From: Plakobranchus ocellatus
Lineage: Eukaryota > Mollusca > Gastropoda > Plakobranchidae
Direction: 5' to 3'
NCBI GenBank assembly: GCA_019648995.1
Contig: BLXT01004632.1
Coordinates: 1,228,029-1,248,028, forward strand
Length of the DNA stretch: 20,000 nt
Within the stretch, counting starts at the first letter, position 1. Each line of letters begins with the position of its first letter. Positions 17,806 through 20,000 of the stretch are shown one piece after another. Under the pieces are notes generated by a model, which was not told the DNA's origin, did not search any database, and saw only the letters and a list, made by a program, of their open reading frames with translations. A program made the translations under genes and the position numbers.

Positions 17806-17873
17806 AATAAAAAGATATATGTGACAGATTATTATTAAATTTTCCTGTATTTGAGATTTCATGTGAAAATAAA
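17806..17873 (+). promoter_or_regulatory. SDAD1 poly(A) signals
   Basis: The 3' UTR starts at 17741 and contains a T16-like run, then AATAAA at 17806-17811, 66 nt past the stop. A second AATAAA at 17868-17873 is followed by GU-rich sequence (GTATGAATGTGCAAATGT), as expected of a downstream element. A third hexamer lies at 17946-17951. The first two are the likely cleavage signals; which is used cannot be told from sequence alone. Confidence 0.65.
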
Positions 17874-17908
17874 CCTGTATGAATGTGCAAATGTATTTTA
17901 CTTATGCT

Positions 17909-18026
17909 GCTACAGTGAAACCTAAATTTAATTGGCATCATTTTGAATAAAACCTCATCGTTTAAATGCCTGACAAATGTGTCAGAAATTTGCAAATTGA
18001 AAATTCATTGTTTGGTTTAGTGATAA
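17909..18026. mobile_element. Weak candidate pogo-like mini-element
   Basis: Starts with CTACAGTGAAACCTAAATTT and ends GGTTTAGTGATA, whose complement TATCACTAAACC matches the left end only with an indel. Inside are small palindromes: CTGACA/TGTCAG (17970-17985) and AATTTGCAAATT (17987-17998). It overlaps the distal AATAAA at 17946. I list it at low confidence. Confidence 0.25.
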
Positions 18027-19872
18027 AATTGTCTCATATTATTTCTTTTGCCAAATGAAAGAGAGGCTATGTAGCTGTGTATGTGGCTAGAATAGAATAT
18101 GGGTCTTTTTCTTCGCTTTTTTAAAATTATGTCACAAGATTAAAGATAAAATCTCATTAAGTGGAAGCTTCTCAGCCTAAGACTTCCTCATTGATAATGT
18201 AAAATATATTTAAGCTGTGAAATTTTGGGTTTCAGGTGACTCAGGCAATTTTAAAGCATAGCATATTGATCATAGTCTAATGGTGGTGTATCTACTGAGG
18301 AGCTGTTTGATTTCAAACTTTGGAATGCCGATGAAACCATTTTTAATTAAAATTATCACGATAAGTTACAAGAAATGTATACAAATTAGGGAGCCCAGAA
18401 TTGCAGTTCAGCAGTAAATCATAAACCTGTCTTCTGAAGACTGATTCACTTTAAAGACTAGGGATGAATTATGCACTAGTTAGGTCATAAAAAAAAAAAA
18501 AAATGTCTTTTCTTCTCTTACTCTTTGCTGTAAGTTCTAACTTTTGAATGTCAATTATTAATGTTTTTCCCATATGGTCTTGTGAAAAACTAAAACTAGA
18601 TTTAGACTACATTGTATCAGTACTGAGTCAGAGTAGTGATGCTGATCATACATGAAATCCTCAGGAAAAAAAAGAATTTGTGGTTAGAAAGGAGTGCATT
18701 TTGCAAATGCACATGTAATCCCCTTTTTGGCTCAAAGGTTTCATTAAAAAAACAATTTTTTTTGGCTTGAGGATCAAATCCAACTCTCCAGGGTAATGAA
18801 GACAGTGAATAGTAAGTCGGGTATGCAATTGCGATACCTATTAAGTACCTCTGTTCAATTGAAATTTGTTTATTAATCAATAAAAACATGGCTAGCTTTT
18901 TTTTGACACGAAAGTTTAAAGCGGATTAAATTAAGGTTAGGTGAGCCTGCTACTTCATTCAGCTAGACAACAGTCAATAGATAAAACAAAACAAAACCTA
19001 TGAGGTTACGTGGCCATACAGGATTTATTCATCAAGGTGACGGAGAACTGAAATTTGAAATAATATAAAAGTTTATGTAGATTGTTCATTTTATGAAAAA
19101 AATCCACTGGGCATAATGTAAGAAGTAAGTTCATTCTAACGGCAACTGATTCATCGAAGAAATAAAAGCTCTACTTTTAAAATGAAAGACGCTTTATATA
19201 TATCTCTCTCTTTCTCTCTCCCCCTCCCTCTCCTAATCCTAGTATCCATCACAACTCTCTCCCCACCTTAAAAAAAAAAAATTGTCAAGATGGTCAGACC
19301 AGAAGCTACGCAGAGCATGGTTATTAAGAGGCTTTAAATGTACAGATAATTACACTTGTGGTAAGGTTGTATACAGTTGTGTTGCGGGCATATTTTGATA
19401 CTAAATGAAAATTCAACCAAGACAAATCAGGCAAAGTTGCTGTGAGTGTGTGAGTACTTATTGACTCACAAAAGGTAACAAAAACTATACTTTGCATTAG
19501 GATATCTGTTGACAGAATGAGGGCAGAGATAAGATTTTTCCTCTATACTCATGAGAAAACGCACAAATACCTCACTCGCAGAGACAAATAACATAAGTAA
19601 ACTGAAGGATCTTGAGGAAGATATCGATAATAGCAAATATCGAATCAAATAAATGTATAGAACATAAAAATAGTGATACACTTCCTTCACACTGTATTTA
19701 TCACTGTCTTTTTTTTCTGATTAAGCTATAGCGTGAAACTTTTTACGTATCTATGTGTTGTTCAAATATTTAAAAAATCAGTTTAGAGTGCATGTTTTTA
19801 TTCTGTTACTCTTTACAAGTGTTAATTAATAGCATTAAGGTAGTTCCATTTAAGGTACCATTGCCAGGTCTG
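18027..19872. other. Downstream AT-rich non-coding DNA
   Basis: No gene could be supported on either strand. It contains a short TC-rich tract (19197-19233), an A-run at 18489-18503 and an A-run at 19270-19280. The minus-strand frames at 18617-18889 and 19466-19690 have no recognisable motif. Confidence 0.6.
19197..19233. repeat. Short TC-rich microsatellite
   Basis: TATATATCTCTCTCTTTCTC followed by CTCTCCCCCTCCCTCTCC; simple pyrimidine sequence. Confidence 0.8.
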
Positions 19873-20000
19873 TGGGGGTCGGTGGCACAGGAGATAGCGA
19901 ACTTGCCCGCAACTGCAGAGACCCTTCTGTCCCGGGTTTGAACCCCGCCACCGGCGCCCTGGCCTGAAGGAAGGTCTAAAAGCCTGATATCATTTTGTTG
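19873..20000 (+). mobile_element. tRNA-derived SINE, family 2, copy D (runs off the window)
   Basis: GGTGGCACAGGAGATAGCGA (A-box region), then CCTTCTGTCCCGGGTTTGAA with the B box GGTTTGAACCC at 19935-19945, then CGGCGCCCTGGCCTG. The B box is closer to canonical and the head GC-richer than in copy C, suggesting a younger copy. The element reaches or passes the window end, so its tail is not visible. Confidence 0.8.

Noticed and set aside
18745..18850. Minus-strand GGATTTGATCC near GAGAGTTGG, considered as a third tRNA-SINE
   Set aside because: No A box at the right spacing and no second copy in the window.

Overview
This is a eukaryotic window of about one-third G+C. It carries one confidently recognised gene on the + strand, split by twelve GT-AG introns, surrounded by repeat-rich non-coding DNA. 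The gene is SDAD1, the animal orthologue of yeast SDA1, a nucleolar factor for building and exporting the 60S ribosomal subunit. I could follow the whole coding sequence from the ATG at 4248 to the TGA at 17740. It has thirteen coding exons totalling 2,088 nt, encoding 695 residues (human SDAD1 has 687), and every join keeps the frame. The protein type, the AT-rich introns of 0.15-2.7 kb, the tRNA-derived SINEs, the recurring AGATCTAG motifs and the long TC/TCTG microsatellite suggest an invertebrate animal. A gastropod mollusc is my best guess, but that is inference.

Layout. 1-4218 is upstream DNA with no gene I can support. It holds a pyrimidine microsatellite (659-818), a MITE with perfect 47-bp inverted ends and an 8-bp target duplication (1538-1809), a diverged relative of that MITE's interior (2281-2338), and two 27-bp tandem duplications (2495-2548 and 3016-3069). 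4219-17740 is the SDAD1 gene body. Introns 5 and 11 carry two copies of one SINE family in opposite orientation (7657-7916 and 15810-16072). Intron 12 carries a member of a second SINE family (16945-17074). Intron 7 (2.7 kb) is a nest of mobile DNA. It holds a probable TA-flanked element (9807-10935) that encloses a GC-rich foldback with a 32-bp palindrome array (10208-10483), followed by decayed minus-strand LINE-like coding remnants (about 11103-11395 and 11542-11800). 17741-20000 holds the SDAD1 3' UTR with poly(A) signals, then AT-rich non-coding DNA. The window ends inside a second copy of the second SINE family (19873-20000).

There is no operon logic here: one housekeeping ribosome-biogenesis gene is expressed alone, and the other features are repeats or RNA-processing signals. 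The most unusual structure is the foldback/palindrome array in intron 7. Next come the MITE with its intact target duplication, and the inverted SINE pair that brackets a frame-neutral block of exons (6-11). No tools were run; all similarities are by eye and from memory of the families.
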